DNA of 64,000 nucleotides from Martelella sp. NC20 (GTDB lineage: Bacteria; Pseudomonadota; Alphaproteobacteria; Rhizobiales; Rhizobiaceae), in NCBI RefSeq assembly GCF_013459645.1, contig NZ_CP054861.1, positions 1,600,001-1,664,000 on the forward strand. The letters run 5' to 3'. The position numbers were made by a program, and so were the translations under genes. Position 1 is the first letter of the stretch; each line of letters begins with the position of its first letter. Below are positions 63,241 through 64,000 of this stretch, in pieces. The notes below the pieces were generated by a model, which was not told the DNA's origin, searched no databases, and saw only the letters and a program-made list of their open reading frames with translations.

Positions 63241-64000
63241 GTCATTCACCAATCCTGATCTGGGGCGCCGGCGCGATCGGCGGCGTCCTCGGCGCTTACT
63301 TCGCCCGCGCCGGCCATGATGTTCATATGGTCGATATCGTGCCGGAACATGTTGCCGCGATGCGCATAACGGGCCTTCGGATCGAAGGTCCGGTGGAAGA
63401 ATTCACGCAGGTTTTGCCGGCCAGCACGCCCGATGAACTTGAAGGACAGTTCAGCCGCGTCTTTCTGGCGGTCAAGGCGCATCATACGGCCGATGCGCTC
63501 GACATGCTGGTTCCGCATCTGGCCAAGGGCGGCTATGTCGTTTCCGCCCAGAACGGCCTCAATGAGAAGGTGATTGCCGGGAAGATCGGCGCTGAAAATA
63601 CGGTCGGCTGCTTTGTCAATTTCGGCGCCGACTGGCTGGAGCCGGGGCGCATTCTTTATGGCAATCGGGCCGCCGTCGCTGTCGGCGAACTCGATGGCAC
63701 AATGACGCCGCGTGCCGCCGAGGTTCGGAAACTGCTTGCGCTGGTCGAGCCGGACGCGGTGGCGACCGACAATATCTGGGGCTATCTCTGGGGCAAGATG
63801 GGCTACGGCTCGCTGCTGTTCTGCACCGCGTTGACGCCCGATTCCATGTCGGATGCCATGGCGCGGCCCGAACACCGCGTGGTGTATGAAAGGCTCGGCC
63901 ATGAAGTCATGACGCTTGCGGCCGCCGAAGGCGTCAGCCCGCTCGGCTTCAACGGGTTTGATCCGGTGGCCTTTCTAGCGGCTGACCCGGAAGGCATGCG
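63237..64000 (+). CDS. Ketopantoate reductase-family protein (ApbA/PanE), incomplete at window end
   Basis: Starts ATG 63237 overlapping the creatininase stop (ATGA) and is open to the last base, so about 254 residues are visible and the 3' end lies outside. N-terminal Rossmann motif ILIWGAGAIGGVLGAYFA, VFLAVKAHHTADAL with the catalytic-type Lys, SAQNGLNEK with the family Asn, and the C-terminal helical domain with the second Lys in WGYLWGKMGYGSLL. It reduces a 2-oxo acid with NADPH. In this operon it probably acts on a catabolic 2-oxo acid and not in pantothenate synthesis. Confidence 0.88.
   Translation, partial: MSHSPILIWGAGAIGGVLGAYFARAGHDVHMVDIVPEHVAAMRITGLRIEGPVEEFTQVLPASTPDELEGQFSRVFLAVKAHHTADALDMLVPHLAKGGYVVSAQNGLNEKVIAGKIGAENTVGCFVNFGADWLEPGRILYGNRAAVAVGELDGTMTPRAAEVRKLLALVEPDAVATDNIWGYLWGKMGYGSLLFCTALTPDSMSDAMARPEHRVVYERLGHEVMTLAAAEGVSPLGFNGFDPVAFLAADPEGM

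Overview
The window looks like an accessory replicon or a catabolic island of an alphaproteobacterium of the Rhizobiales type. It is GC-rich and dense in ABC and TRAP transporters, each packed with a catabolic operon and its own regulator (LacI x2, TetR, LysR, IclR, GntR). Genes commonly overlap by ATGA or TGATG. No ribosomal, replication or other core gene is visible. The genus cannot be fixed from the sequence alone. Remains of at least five insertion-sequence families (IS630, IS110, IS21, IS6, IS5) lie between the operons and have broken several genes.

Layout. 1-1600: 5' end of a flavoprotein reductase, then a decayed MFS gene and a decayed SDR gene meeting head to head at a 26-bp perfect inverted repeat. 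1965-12597: a GhrA-like reductase, then a LacI-controlled sugar-type ABC operon with a phosphotriesterase-like lactonase/hydrolase and a GATase1-fold protein, a reversed PfkB kinase, and a BtpA-TenA-M20 amidohydrolase operon. The combination does not match any pathway I can name. 12595-14244: an intact IS630 and an IS110 remnant that keeps a bridge-RNA-like leader. 14232-22113: one long reverse-strand operon with a TRAP transporter, MBL hydrolase, TetR, CocE-type esterase and fumarylacetoacetase. 22238-22946: IS6 and LysR debris plus a dispersed 100-nt repeat.

23089-36797: LacI, then a 49-bp operator palindrome, a twin-arginine isochorismatase-fold hydrolase without the usual Cys, a peptide-type ABC transporter, HyuA/HyuB, an alanine-racemase-like enzyme, a Leu/Glu-type dehydrogenase and a YitT membrane protein. 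Read together this is an import, ring-opening, racemisation and deamination route for cyclic amides or N-carbamoyl amino acids. 36948-42953: an agmatinase-family ureohydrolase with a polar amino-acid ABC transporter, a divergent LysR and a serine beta-lactamase-fold protein.

42954-54290: the decay zone. It holds fragments of an SDR, a DUF2182 membrane protein and a UvrA-like P-loop, then an intact IS21 that has removed the FAD-binding end of an aromatic hydroxylase. An FAH-family hydrolase, an IclR regulator and a carbohydrate-type ABC transporter follow. The binding-protein gene of that transporter is reduced to its last codons by IS5/IS110 debris. 54291-64000: a dipeptide ABC operon with an M32 carboxypeptidase, and a divergent GntR-creatininase-PanE operon that runs off the window end.
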